64,000 bases of DNA, taken from the NCBI GenBank assembly GCA_964612185.1, contig CAZTCR010000012.1, positions 5,634 through 69,633 on the forward strand, given 5' to 3'. Each line of letters starts with the position of its first letter. Position 1 is the stretch's first letter. The notes under the pieces were generated by a model, which was not told where the DNA came from, did not search any database, and saw only the letters and a program-made list of their open reading frames with translations. This document shows positions 27,987 through 37,505 of this stretch, piece by piece. The translations under genes were made by a program, and so were the position numbers. Origin of the DNA: UBA1447 sp964612185 (GTDB lineage Bacteria > Bacillota > Clostridia > Oscillospirales > Acutalibacteraceae).

Positions 27987-28967
27987 ATGAATTTACAACC
28001 TATCAACAAAGCCGGCGGTGTGGAGGGCTTCTGCCTGATAAAATCGCTTGAAAAAAAAGTAACCGCCAAAGGCCTGCCCTACCTGGATTTGGTGTTGACT
28101 GATGCCAGCGGTGAAATGTCATCAAAATTCTGGGATTACAAAGAGGATTTGCACGCGAAATTCACCGCAGGGCAACTTGTTTGGGTACGCGGCACCATCA
28201 ACGAATACAACGGCAGCGAACAGTTAAGAGTGGAACGAATCCGCCCGGTGGTTGAGTCCGACGGTGTCCGTATTGATGATTTTGTCCCCGGTACCGAATA
28301 CGGCGGGGAAGAGATGCTTGCAGAAATCACGGCTGTTGTAAATGCCATCGGAGACGAAGAACTGCAAAAGCTCATTACCGCGATAATCGCGGAGTACAGA
28401 GAAAAGCTGCTCTATTGGCCGGCCGCCTTCAAGTTGCACCACGCGATGCGAGGCGGGCTGCTGTACCATACGCTTTCCATCCTCCGCCTGGCGCAGGGGG
28501 TCTGCAAAGTGTATCCTTTTGTGGACGCCGATTTGTTATATGCGGGCGTCATCCTGCACGATCTTGCCAAGACCGGCGAATTCGAAGTGGCTGATACGGG
28601 CATCGCCTCCGGCTACACAACAGACGGCAGCCTGGTCGGGCATTTGGTGCGCGGTGCCATGGCCGTGGAACGCATCGGCACGCAGCTCGGCACACCCAAA
28701 GAACTGCTGATGCTGCTGGAGCATATGATCATATCCCACCACGGGGAGCCGGAGTTCGGCGCAGCGGTGCGCCCGATGTTTTTGGAAGCGGAAATATTAG
28801 CCCAGCTTGACCTGATGGATGCCCGGGTATATGCCATAGCGCAGGCTGTTGACGAAATAAAAAGCGGTGAATTTACCCTGCGCCAGTGGGCGCTGGACAA
28901 CAGAAAGCTATATAACCCCGGCAGGATGAACGGGGAACCGAAAGCGGCACTTATCGATAATAAATAA
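27987..28967 (+). CDS. yhaM: YhaM-type 3'-5' exoribonuclease (OB-fold plus HD domain)
   Basis: The 326-residue protein has an N-terminal OB-fold nucleic-acid-binding domain (to about 100; FWDYKEDLHAKFTAGQLVWVRG) and a C-terminal HD phosphohydrolase domain with HHAMRGGLLYHT, ILHDLAKTGEF and ISHHGEPEFG. This order is that of YhaM, a 3'-5' exoribonuclease of Gram-positive bacteria. GGGAG lies 6 nt before the ATG. It is divergent from ribU and heads a long plus-strand run. A weak promoter (TTGTTT-17-TATTAT) is at about 27912-27946. Confidence 0.88.
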   Translation: MNLQPINKAGGVEGFCLIKSLEKKVTAKGLPYLDLVLTDASGEMSSKFWDYKEDLHAKFTAGQLVWVRGTINEYNGSEQLRVERIRPVVESDGVRIDDFVPGTEYGGEEMLAEITAVVNAIGDEELQKLITAIIAEYREKLLYWPAAFKLHHAMRGGLLYHTLSILRLAQGVCKVYPFVDADLLYAGVILHDLAKTGEFEVADTGIASGYTTDGSLVGHLVRGAMAVERIGTQLGTPKELLMLLEHMIISHHGEPEFGAAVRPMFLEAEILAQLDLMDARVYAIAQAVDEIKSGEFTLRQWALDNRKLYNPGRMNGEPKAALIDNK

Positions 28968-28990
28968 ATAGAATCAGAGGAGGAGTTTGC

Positions 28991-30010
28991 ATGCGCAACC
29001 ACGAAGTCACCACCGTACAGCCATTGCTAAACAAAGACGGCAGCCTGCGCGAACCCGGCTGGTCGAGAAAGCTTGTGCAGATTTATGACCGCAACGCCAT
29101 CAAAGTGCCGAAATTCAGGATTAAGGAATGGGATTATTACATTGTTATGGCTAAGGATTTCGGCATTGCGATGACGGTTTCCGATATCGGTTATATCGGC
29201 TTGCAATCGGTCACTCTGTTTGATTTTACCAAGCCGAATGAACTGACAAATACCATTATCAAACCGCTGACCCTGGGCAAACTGCGGCTCCCATCCTCCT
29301 CGCAGGGTAATGTTTCGTACCACGATAAAAAGCTCGATATTGATTACCTGATAACGCCCGGCAACCGCAATATCAAGTGCGAGTTCAGGGATTTTTCTCA
29401 GGGGAAAACCCTTACCTGCGATATCAACTTGGAGCAACCGGATATGGATACCATGGTTATCGCAACCCCCTGGAGCGAAAAGAAGACCGCTTTTTATTAT
29501 AACCAAAAAATCAACTGCATGCGCGCGAGCGGCAAGGTCAGCTTTGACGGCAAAGAGTACGTGTTTAACCCCGAAACGGATTTTGGTACACTGGACTGGG
29601 GACGCGGCGTTTGGACTTACGAGAACACCTGGTACTGGGGTTCCGGCAACGGTATTGTTGAAGGCAAACCGTTCGGTTTTAATATCGGTTACGGCTTTGG
29701 CAACACGGCGGCGGCGACGGAGAATGTTTTGTTTTATGACGGTAAAGCACATAAGCTGGATGACATCACCTTCAACATCCCCGCGGACAGCTACACAAAA
29801 CCCTGGACTTTTTCATCAAGCGACAAACGCTTTGAGATGGATTTTGTACCCGTCATTGATCGGGCGGCAAAAATATCACTTGGTGTCATTGTGACGGACC
29901 AGCACCAGGTTTTCGGTAAAATGAGCGGTAAAGCGGTGTTGGATGACGGCAAGGTGCTGGAGATCAAAGATTTACTGTGCTTCGCGGAGGATGTGCACAA
30001 TAAATATTAA
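28991..30010 (+). CDS. DUF2804 family protein
   Basis: This 339-residue protein matches the DUF2804 family from the N-terminal pattern (PLLNKDGSLREPGWSR) to the segment FGTLDWGRGVWTYENTWYWG and the closing motifs. The family has a predicted beta-rich, lipocalin-like fold related to hydroxyneurosporene-synthase-like proteins; biochemical function is unknown. No signal peptide. GGAGGAG precedes the ATG. It sits between yhaM and prmA and is presumably co-transcribed. Confidence 0.85.
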   Translation: MRNHEVTTVQPLLNKDGSLREPGWSRKLVQIYDRNAIKVPKFRIKEWDYYIVMAKDFGIAMTVSDIGYIGLQSVTLFDFTKPNELTNTIIKPLTLGKLRLPSSSQGNVSYHDKKLDIDYLITPGNRNIKCEFRDFSQGKTLTCDINLEQPDMDTMVIATPWSEKKTAFYYNQKINCMRASGKVSFDGKEYVFNPETDFGTLDWGRGVWTYENTWYWGSGNGIVEGKPFGFNIGYGFGNTAAATENVLFYDGKAHKLDDITFNIPADSYTKPWTFSSSDKRFEMDFVPVIDRAAKISLGVIVTDQHQVFGKMSGKAVLDDGKVLEIKDLLCFAEDVHNKY

Positions 30011-30047
30011 ACAACCGCTTTCGTAGTTAAAGTGTTAAGGAGTACAG

Positions 30048-30983
30048 ATGGACTGGACGGAAATCATCATTACCGTTGATGCTGCTGATTTGGATACGGC
30101 GGGTGATATCGCCCAGATGGTTGTGCCTTATGGTATCTATATTGAAGACTACCGTACGCTTGAGGCAGAGACCTGGGATATTGCCCATGTTGATTTGATT
30201 GATGAAACGCTTTTGGGCAAGGACCGTTCAAAAGGACTTGTCCACATCTACATCTCGCCGGAGGAAACCCCGGCGGAGGCTGTTGCATTTCTTGCGGAGC
30301 GTTACAAAGCGGAAAACATCCGGCATGGCATTGAAACAAAAATATGCAAAAACGAAGACTGGGAGAATAATTGGAAAGCGTATTTTAAGCCGACGACCAT
30401 CGGCAAGCGTTTACTTGTCCGCCCTGTTTGGGAAGAGATTGAAGATGCAGGCGGCAGAATTGTCTTTAACATAGAACCCGGCCTCGCATTCGGCAACGGC
30501 AGCCATGAAACAACACAGCTAAGTCTTGAAGCATTGGAAGGATATGTGACAAACGAAAGTACCGTTTTGGATATCGGTTGCGGCAGCGGTATACTCGCTG
30601 TCGCGGCTTTGCTCTTGGGCGCGAAGTCGGCCACCGGTGTTGACATAGACAAACTGGCGGTAAAAACCGCAAGGGAGAACGGCAGAATCAATGGCTTCAA
30701 AGAGCCTGAGTTCACTGTTTTGAACGGAAATTTGGTTGACAAAGTCCACGGTAAATTCGACATCGTTGTAGCAAACATCGTGGCGGATATTATCATTTTG
30801 TTTTGTAAGGATGTCGCGAAGTATTTAAAGCCCGGCGGTGTTTTTATCGCGTCCGGTATCATAGACCTGCGGGAGGCTGATGTGCTTGCCGCTTTTAAAA
30901 CATACGGTTTTCAAGTTGTAAAAAGGCATGAAAGCGGCGGTTGGATTTGTTTTGAAACCAAGCCGGTTATCGATGCCGATTAA
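30048..30983 (+). CDS. prmA: Ribosomal protein L11 methyltransferase
   Basis: PrmA methylates ribosomal protein L11 with SAM. The N-terminal substrate-recognition domain (1-130) starts MDWTEIIITVDAADLDTA; the Rossmann domain has VLDIGCGSGILAVAALLLGA, then GVDIDKLAVKTARENGRIN and the catalytic-site NxP-like VANIVADII. Length 311 is typical. In many Firmicutes prmA follows dnaJ; here it is 15 kb away on the other strand. Confidence 0.95.
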   Translation: MDWTEIIITVDAADLDTAGDIAQMVVPYGIYIEDYRTLEAETWDIAHVDLIDETLLGKDRSKGLVHIYISPEETPAEAVAFLAERYKAENIRHGIETKICKNEDWENNWKAYFKPTTIGKRLLVRPVWEEIEDAGGRIVFNIEPGLAFGNGSHETTQLSLEALEGYVTNESTVLDIGCGSGILAVAALLLGAKSATGVDIDKLAVKTARENGRINGFKEPEFTVLNGNLVDKVHGKFDIVVANIVADIIILFCKDVAKYLKPGGVFIASGIIDLREADVLAAFKTYGFQVVKRHESGGWICFETKPVIDAD

Positions 30984-31007
30984 GAATAACATTGAGGTAA
31001 TTTTGTC

Positions 31008-32564
31008 ATGAAAAAAGCTTTTAGCACCGTCATCGCCCTTGTTTTTTTACTTCTATCCGTTGTGCCGGCAACTGCCGTTCAAAGCAATGCTAACGGTCAG
31101 GTACCTTTTGTGTTGGTGAGCGGCATGGGCTACAAGCCGCTGGTGACGAATATCGGCACGGACAGCCAGCAATCCGTGTTCCCGCCGGCAATTAACGCGG
31201 AAGACTTGATACTGCCCATTGCCAAAGGCTTGTTCTCTGCCGTGAGTGCCGGTTGGCTTGGTTTCGGCAATCATCTGCTGCCTGCCGCTTACGACATTTT
31301 ACAATACGCCGCGTGTGATGATAACGGTGATTCAGCATACGAGGTGCTGCCCTATACTTATCCGAAATCCATGGCGCATTATCCGGAAGTCGCGGGGGCA
31401 GGCTCGTCCGAGGGCGGACTCATTCACTCCGCCTGCGATAAAATCGGCGCGGATATGGTCTACTACTTTAACTATGACTGGCGTCTGAGCCCCATGGTAA
31501 ACGCTGCCTATCTGGACGCGTATATCAACAATGTAAAGCTTGAAAAAAACTGCGAAAAGGTTGACCTCGCCGCGCTGAGCATGGGCGGTATTGTCACGCT
31601 GACCTACTTCCAAATGTTCGGCACCGCATCTGTTACAAGCTGCGTGCTGATTTGTTCCACCTACTCCGGCGTTCAATTGGCGAGCGACGCGATGTCGCTG
31701 CGGCTCGGGGTTGACAAAGAGGACATGCTGAACTTTCTGCCGCAAAATTTCGGCACCGCGCAAACGAAAACCGCCATGAAAGCGGCGTTCAAACTGTTAG
31801 ACCTGCTGGGCATTGCCGACGGGCTTGTCGATTTCGCCAACGCCGGGCTTGCCGCGTTGCTGGACAGTTTTACTGAAGAAATAATGAAAGAAATTTTTCT
31901 CACCATGCCCGGTCTTTGGGCTGTTGTGCGTCAGGAAGATTATGAGACCGCCAAAACAAGCCTGTTGGACCCGCAAAAACACGCAAAGCTGATTGAAAGA
32001 ATCGATTATGTCCAGTACAATGTGCATCAAAAGCGCAAAGAGATCATTCAAAGCGCTATGGCGGACGGAGTCAAAGTCGCTTTTGTCGCCAACTATAATC
32101 TCGCCCCCGCGCCGGTCTATGCGTCTTCAAGTTTCCATAGTGATACGCTCATTGAAACCGCCCGCGCGAGCGGCGGCGCGACTTGCGCGCCCTTGGGTAC
32201 CACGCTGCCGGCCGGGTATGTGCAACAAAATGCCTGCGCCGGGCACAACCATATATCCCCCGACAACATCATTGACGCGTCGACCGCCGATTTCCCCGAT
32301 CAGGTTTGGTTTGTGAAAAATGTCGGGCATGTCAGATGCCATTATGGTTCTGCGTACAACGAGTTTTTGCTTTGGCTCCAACACAGCCCGGAACAGCCGA
32401 CGGTATTTACCAACCCCGGCTATCCGCAGTTTTTGGGCAGTGACAATGACGGCATGACACTCTACCCGATTGAGCGTATCGAACAGTCAGCCACACTGTT
32501 TGATTATCTGTTGAGTTTGATCAAGATGATTACGGCAATCAATCTGCCGTTTCTTAAATTCTAA
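31008..32564 (+). CDS. Secreted LCAT-like alpha/beta hydrolase, copy 1
   Basis: A 518-residue exported protein: signal peptide MKKAFSTVIALVFLLLSVVPATA, then an alpha/beta-hydrolase of lecithin:cholesterol acyltransferase type. The LCAT-like FNYDWRLSP (154-162) precedes the nucleophile elbow ALSMGG with Ser191; the first Gly of GxSxG is Ala. A probable catalytic His is in VGHVRCHYG near the C terminus. It likely acts on lipid esters outside the cell, but substrate is unknown. The next gene is a paralogue in tandem. RBS is a weak GAGG site before the ATG. Confidence 0.8.
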   Translation: MKKAFSTVIALVFLLLSVVPATAVQSNANGQVPFVLVSGMGYKPLVTNIGTDSQQSVFPPAINAEDLILPIAKGLFSAVSAGWLGFGNHLLPAAYDILQYAACDDNGDSAYEVLPYTYPKSMAHYPEVAGAGSSEGGLIHSACDKIGADMVYYFNYDWRLSPMVNAAYLDAYINNVKLEKNCEKVDLAALSMGGIVTLTYFQMFGTASVTSCVLICSTYSGVQLASDAMSLRLGVDKEDMLNFLPQNFGTAQTKTAMKAAFKLLDLLGIADGLVDFANAGLAALLDSFTEEIMKEIFLTMPGLWAVVRQEDYETAKTSLLDPQKHAKLIERIDYVQYNVHQKRKEIIQSAMADGVKVAFVANYNLAPAPVYASSSFHSDTLIETARASGGATCAPLGTTLPAGYVQQNACAGHNHISPDNIIDASTADFPDQVWFVKNVGHVRCHYGSAYNEFLLWLQHSPEQPTVFTNPGYPQFLGSDNDGMTLYPIERIEQSATLFDYLLSLIKMITAINLPFLKF

Positions 32565-32585
32565 AAATTGAGTGAGGTTGCTGTG

Positions 32586-34163
32586 ATGAAAAGATTTTTT
32601 AGTGTTCTTCTGGTGTTTGTTCTGGTTGTGCTCGCCACCGTGCCCGCCTATGCTGTTGAGAGCTGTAATTGCGGACATACACCGCTCGTGGTGGTCGGGG
32701 GCATGAACGGCTTCCCGTTATACAAGGATGAAGGAACGCCCAACGAACTGCAAGTTTGGCCGCCTGTCATCAACTACGCCGAGGTTGCGGCCACGGCAGT
32801 CCCGGGATTTTCGGCGGCAGCTGCTTTTGGTGACTGGAACAATCTCGGCGACCGGCTCGTGCCGCTGGCTAACAAATTGCTTGAGCCGTCCTCCTGTGAT
32901 GCCGACGGCAACTCCAAATATGTTTTAACAACAACCACCTTCCCGCTCTCCATGGCGCACTATCCGGAGTATATGAAGACCGCGCTCATCAGTGAGGAAG
33001 GGTTTCTTCATTCCGCCTGTGACCGTATCGGCGCCGACCATGTCTATTTTTTCAACTATGACTGGCGCCTTGACCCGTTGGAACACGCAAAGGAACTCAA
33101 TACGATGATAAAACGGGTGATGCAAGAAACCGGTCATCACAAAATCGACCTCACCGCTTGCAGCCTTGGCGGCTCGCTGACACTGGCTTATTTTTCCGAA
33201 TACGGCTATGACGATGTTGAAAGCTGCCTATTTTTGTCCTCCGCTTTTTCCGGTTCCCTCGCCGCGAGCGAAATCCTCACGGGTAAAATCTCCATTGATA
33301 AAACTGCTCTGAAACATTATTTGCGGCTCAATATCAACTCGGACAATCACCTGGATTTGGCGCTTGATGCTTTTGTTGAGGTGCTTGATCATACGGGTTC
33401 GCTTGAAAAATTAGTCGATTTCCTCAACGGGATGCTTGGCGCGTTAAAGGACCGCACCCTTAACGAGGTGATGGTAGACAACATGGGCACCATGCCCGGC
33501 ATGTGGTCGCTTGTGCGGGAAGATGCTTATGAGCCGGCAAAGACCGCCCTGCTTGATGACCCCAAATACGCCGCGCTGATTGAAAGAATCGACGATTTTC
33601 ATTACAATGTCCGGCAAAAGCGTCAAGAGATTATCGAGAACGCCATGCAAAGCGGTGTAGCAGTTATGTTCACCTCAAATTATGAAGATGCGCTTATTCC
33701 CGCTTTTCCATCCGCCATCAAGCATGGCGACGGCTTGATTGAAACTGTCTGCACCAGTGCCGGCGCGACCGTCGCGCTGCTGGGCGAAACACTGCCGGAC
33801 AATTATACCCAGGCGAATGCCTGCTGCGGCAACAACCACATCTCACCCGATCGGGTTGTGGACGCGTCCACTTGTATGTTCCCCGAGCAAGTCTGGTTTT
33901 TCCGTAGCGTAGCACATATCGGCACACTGTACGGCTCCGAGTTCTGCGATTTTATCTTTTGGCTGCTGGAACAACCCGGACAGCCCACCGTATGGTCGAG
34001 CGCGGCGCACCCGCAGTTTATGGCCGCCGGCGATAAAGGTATGACACTGCATCCGACCACGGCGGCGGACGGGCAGCAAAAGACAGTTGCTTATTATGTG
34101 GACGCGGTATTCAAAATCATCACACTTTTTAAACAAATTCCGGCTTTCTATTCAGCCGGATAA
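32586..34163 (+). CDS. Secreted LCAT-like alpha/beta hydrolase, copy 2
   Basis: Paralogue of the preceding gene over its whole length (525 aa). Signal peptide MKRFFSVLLVFVLVVLATVPAYA; FNYDWRLDP at 155-163; nucleophile Ser193 in ACSLGG; candidate His in SVAHIGTLYG. Shared blocks include SMAHYPE, HSACD-IGAD and NHISPD-VVDAST. It has an extra N-terminal Cys pair (SCNCG). Start set at the ATG at 32586 because the signal peptide begins there, after a GAGG site; a GTG/TTG start further up adds only six residues. The gap to copy 1 is 21 bp. Confidence 0.8.
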   Translation: MKRFFSVLLVFVLVVLATVPAYAVESCNCGHTPLVVVGGMNGFPLYKDEGTPNELQVWPPVINYAEVAATAVPGFSAAAAFGDWNNLGDRLVPLANKLLEPSSCDADGNSKYVLTTTTFPLSMAHYPEYMKTALISEEGFLHSACDRIGADHVYFFNYDWRLDPLEHAKELNTMIKRVMQETGHHKIDLTACSLGGSLTLAYFSEYGYDDVESCLFLSSAFSGSLAASEILTGKISIDKTALKHYLRLNINSDNHLDLALDAFVEVLDHTGSLEKLVDFLNGMLGALKDRTLNEVMVDNMGTMPGMWSLVREDAYEPAKTALLDDPKYAALIERIDDFHYNVRQKRQEIIENAMQSGVAVMFTSNYEDALIPAFPSAIKHGDGLIETVCTSAGATVALLGETLPDNYTQANACCGNNHISPDRVVDASTCMFPEQVWFFRSVAHIGTLYGSEFCDFIFWLLEQPGQPTVWSSAAHPQFMAAGDKGMTLHPTTAADGQQKTVAYYVDAVFKIITLFKQIPAFYSAG

Positions 34164-34177
34164 AAGGAGGAGATTTT

Positions 34178-34603
34178 ATGTATTGCAGCAATTGCGGCGC
34201 CGCTTTTCAGCCCGGAACCTTTATATGCACCAAATGCGGTGTACCGGCGGGCACCGGCAACAGGTTTTGCCCCAACTGCTCATCTCCGAGGGATGTCAAT
34301 GCCGTGATGTGCGTTAAGTGCGGCGTTTACTTCGCTCCGCCGCAAAACTTCGCACCGCCCGGTGTTGTGGTCAAGTCAAACCTTGTCGCGGCGATTCTCG
34401 CGTTTTTCCTTGGCACCTTCGGCGTACACAACTTTTATCTCGGCTACACAAATAAAGCGGTCGCCCAGTTGCTGATTACCATACTCTCCTGCGGGGCGCT
34501 GGCTGTTGTTTCACAGATTTGGGCGATTGTCGAAATGGTCCAGCTCTTAACGGGTTCCATCAATGCGGACGCAAACGGCTGCCCGCTGAAGAAAGATATT
34601 TAA
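34178..34603 (+). CDS. Zinc-ribbon and TM2-domain membrane protein
   Basis: A 141-residue protein. The N terminus has four CxxC pairs (CSNC, CTKC, CPNC, CVKC), forming two zinc ribbons, followed by a TM2 domain with two helices and the signature FFLGTFGVHNFYLGYTNKA. TM2 proteins are widespread and their bacterial role is unclear. GGAGG lies 8 nt before the ATG, 14 bp after the second lipase gene, so co-transcription is likely. Confidence 0.88.
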   Translation: MYCSNCGAAFQPGTFICTKCGVPAGTGNRFCPNCSSPRDVNAVMCVKCGVYFAPPQNFAPPGVVVKSNLVAAILAFFLGTFGVHNFYLGYTNKAVAQLLITILSCGALAVVSQIWAIVEMVQLLTGSINADANGCPLKKDI

Positions 34604-34605
34604 GC

Positions 34606-35019
34606 GTGAAAAGAATCAAAAAACGCAAGCTGCCGATTATCATCCTGTCTCACGCCGGGGTTGCCGCTTTTGTATGGGTTTACATGACCTATTTGGGCTG
34701 CCCTGTCAGGCGGTTCTTGGGCGTGCCCTGCCCGGGCTGCGGCATGGGGCGGGCTCACCTGGAACTGCTGCAAGGCAATATCCGCGAAGCGTTTTCGTTT
34801 CATCCGCTTTTCTTTTTAGCAATTCCGCTTATCTTCCTGTTCCTGCACAGCGGGATATATGACTTTCACATCCCCCAAAAAACACTGAATATCATCGGCA
34901 TTGCCGCGATTATACTTTTGCTCGCTGTTTACCTGCTGCGTATTTTTGTGCTGCATGACCCGGCTGTGGCAACGGATTTTGAACATTCCGTTCTCGGCAG
35001 AATTCTTGAATCGATATGA
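34606..35019 (+). CDS. DUF2752 family membrane protein
   Basis: A 137-residue membrane protein with the DUF2752 hallmark PCPGCGMGRAH, where cysteines and His/Arg lie between the first and second helices, and about three helices in all. Function unknown. I chose the GTG at 34606, two bases past the TM2 gene stop, because it yields a basic N terminus (KRIKKRKLP) ahead of the first helix; a start further upstream would overlap the TM2 gene by 85 bp. Confidence 0.82.
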   Translation: MKRIKKRKLPIIILSHAGVAAFVWVYMTYLGCPVRRFLGVPCPGCGMGRAHLELLQGNIREAFSFHPLFFLAIPLIFLFLHSGIYDFHIPQKTLNIIGIAAIILLLAVYLLRIFVLHDPAVATDFEHSVLGRILESI

Positions 35020-35078
35020 CGCGTTCCGGTATTGCCCGCGTCATCCTGTTTCAACCATAAAAATAGGAGGGACTGCTC

Positions 35079-37394
35079 ATGTCATTCTTAAAAGCTCTAC
35101 AGCGCGTGTTGTCCGCACTGCTGGCCATTGTCACAGCGGTGCTGGCCGTTGCCGTGAAACTCCCCGTTTGGGACAAGGTGCCCGACACCAAGCCCGGTGT
35201 GTACGGCAAATGGGTTGACCCGTTTATCGGCACGGGCGGTATCCCGTGGGCGAGCGCAATGCTGTTCCCAGGCCCGACGGCGCCTTTTGGCATGGTCAGG
35301 CTCAGCCCGGACACCAGCTTCCCCGCCGGGTTCAACCCCGTTAAGCTCGGCACGGCCGGTTACTACTACGGCCACCGGAACATTTTGGGGTTCAGCCACA
35401 CGCGGCTTTCGGGAACGGGCGCGACTGACATGGGACACTTCCGGGTAACACCGGCAGTCGGCAATGCAGACCCTGCGGACAGACTCAAGAAGCCCCTCGT
35501 CTTTTCCCACCGACAGGAGAAAGCCACCGCCGGCTACTACGCGGTCAACCTGCCAACCATCAGCTGTTTGGCCGAACTCACCGCGGCAAACCACACTGGC
35601 GTGCACCGTTATACCTTCGGCACGAAGAAAGACGCGCACATTTTTATCGACGCCACCAGTTTTCTCTTAGGCGGCAGAGCGGAGGAAGGTAAAATCGCCA
35701 TTCTGCCCGATGCCATGGAGGTGGAGGGAGAAGGCCGTGTATTTACCGCCTTCACCGGCCGGTACGGCGGACTCAAAGGCTATTTTGTGGCGCGCTTTAA
35801 CAAGCCTTTTGAAAGCTATGCCTCATGGAGTGATGGTGTCAGCGTTGAGGGCGGCACTGCTGCTGCCGGCAATGACGCCGGCGCGAATCTGAACTTCGGC
35901 AACATCAAAAATCAACCGCTTGAACTGAAAGTCGGTATCAGTTTTGTCAGCCTTGAAAACGCGCGGGAAAACCTTGACGCCGAAACCGGAAATCTCGGTT
36001 TTGAAGGTGTTCGGGACACCTCCCGTCAGGCTTGGGACGAGTGGCTGTCAAGAATTAAAATCGATACCGAGGACACCGAAGTAAAAACAATATTTTATAC
36101 CGCACTGTATCACACGATGATTATGCCCACCGATTTCACGGATGTGAACGGGCAATACCTCGGCTTCCAAAATCAAATCGGGTCGGCCGAGGACTTCACC
36201 TATCGTACGGACATGTCGATTTGGGACACTTTTAGAACAGCACACCCGCTTTATAACCTGATGGCACCGGATATTCAGCGCGACTGCCTAAAAAGCCTTG
36301 TCCGCATGGCACGCATCGGCGGTACCCTGCCCCGCTGGCCATCCGGCGCGGGCTACACGGGGTCCATGTTCGGCACACCGACGGATATGGTCGTTGCGGA
36401 AAGCTACCTCAAAGGCATCACCGATTTCGAGTTTGAGGAAGCTTACGAATTCATGAAAAAAACATCGCTTCAATCCGTCCCCGGGGTCGACAACCGCGCG
36501 AATATTGACGAATACAACATCTACGGATACTGCCTGGGCGATGTGTCGAAGGAATCAGTCAGCCGCACAGTTGAATACGCTTGGGCGGACGGCAGCATCG
36601 CGCTGATGGCCAAAGCGCTGGGTAAAACGGATGAAGCGAACTATTTCACGGCAAAATCCATGAACTATAAAAACCTTTGGAACCCCGCGACAAAATACTT
36701 TCAGGCGCGCAGAGCGGACGGTACCTGGATACAGCCCCTGCTGCCGAACATGACCAGTTATTATGACGAAGTTTTGCCGGCCAAGGTTTCCGAAGCCTAC
36801 TGTGAGGGCGGCCCCCGCCATTGGCGCTGGACCGCGCCGCATGACCCGCAAGGGCTTGTCGGCCTTTTCGGCAAAGATTATTTCATCAGTGAGTTGGACA
36901 CCTTTATGGCAGACGCGAGCAAAAACCGCGCGGCAATCAGCCCCGGCGGCGGCTACTGGCAAGGCAATCAACACGATATCCACGCGCCCTATCTCTTTAA
37001 CGAAGCCGGGCGGCCGGACCTGACGCAAAAGTGGGTGCGTTGGGCGCTTACCGAACGCCACAGCACGGATGTGGATGGGCTTGACGGTAATGACGACGGC
37101 GGTACGCTGAGTGCCTGGTATGTATTCTCGGCTTTCGGGCTTTATCCGGTCGCGGGCACAGACCGCTACTGGATTGGCGCGCCGATTCTTGATAAGGCAG
37201 TAATAAACCTGGGCAACGGGAAAACATTGACCGTAATTGCCGAAAATCAGTCAGCCGAAAACCTTTATGTGCAAAAAGTGACGCTTAATGGCGTAAAACT
37301 TAACACCGCTTCCATTACGCACGCGCAGATTGCTGACGGTGCTACGCTCGTCTTTACAATGGGGGGCTCCCCTGCGCCGGGCGGCGGTTTTTGA
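35079..37394 (+). CDS. GH92 family alpha-mannosidase
   Basis: A 771-residue GH92 enzyme with an N-terminal signal/anchor helix. The family opening VDPFIGTGG...FPGPTAPFGMVRLSPDT is clear. The catalytic domain keeps a candidate general acid Glu576 (EGGPRHWRWTAPHD) and the base pair Asp672-Asp673 (GNDDGGTLSAWY). The usual GNEP calcium motif reads GNQH at 629-632. GH92 enzymes are Ca-dependent exo-alpha-mannosidases acting on N-glycans or yeast mannan. It closes the plus-strand run, with a terminator 24 bp beyond. Confidence 0.93.
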   Translation: MSFLKALQRVLSALLAIVTAVLAVAVKLPVWDKVPDTKPGVYGKWVDPFIGTGGIPWASAMLFPGPTAPFGMVRLSPDTSFPAGFNPVKLGTAGYYYGHRNILGFSHTRLSGTGATDMGHFRVTPAVGNADPADRLKKPLVFSHRQEKATAGYYAVNLPTISCLAELTAANHTGVHRYTFGTKKDAHIFIDATSFLLGGRAEEGKIAILPDAMEVEGEGRVFTAFTGRYGGLKGYFVARFNKPFESYASWSDGVSVEGGTAAAGNDAGANLNFGNIKNQPLELKVGISFVSLENARENLDAETGNLGFEGVRDTSRQAWDEWLSRIKIDTEDTEVKTIFYTALYHTMIMPTDFTDVNGQYLGFQNQIGSAEDFTYRTDMSIWDTFRTAHPLYNLMAPDIQRDCLKSLVRMARIGGTLPRWPSGAGYTGSMFGTPTDMVVAESYLKGITDFEFEEAYEFMKKTSLQSVPGVDNRANIDEYNIYGYCLGDVSKESVSRTVEYAWADGSIALMAKALGKTDEANYFTAKSMNYKNLWNPATKYFQARRADGTWIQPLLPNMTSYYDEVLPAKVSEAYCEGGPRHWRWTAPHDPQGLVGLFGKDYFISELDTFMADASKNRAAISPGGGYWQGNQHDIHAPYLFNEAGRPDLTQKWVRWALTERHSTDVDGLDGNDDGGTLSAWYVFSAFGLYPVAGTDRYWIGAPILDKAVINLGNGKTLTVIAENQSAENLYVQKVTLNGVKLNTASITHAQIADGATLVFTMGGSPAPGGGF

Positions 37395-37417
37395 CAGCCG
37401 GCAACAGAATAACAAAC

Positions 37418-37451
37418 GGACGGTTCTCGCGTTATTGCGCAGGAACCGTCC
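37418..37451 (+). terminator. Terminator after the GH92 gene
   Basis: A 9-bp stem GGACGGTTC/GAACCGTCC followed by TCTTTGTTTTC on the plus strand. Confidence 0.88.
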
Positions 37452-37505
37452 TCTTTGTTTTCAACTGTTGCAACAATGATGCTCCCTTCAATTTGACAGG
37501 TGAGT

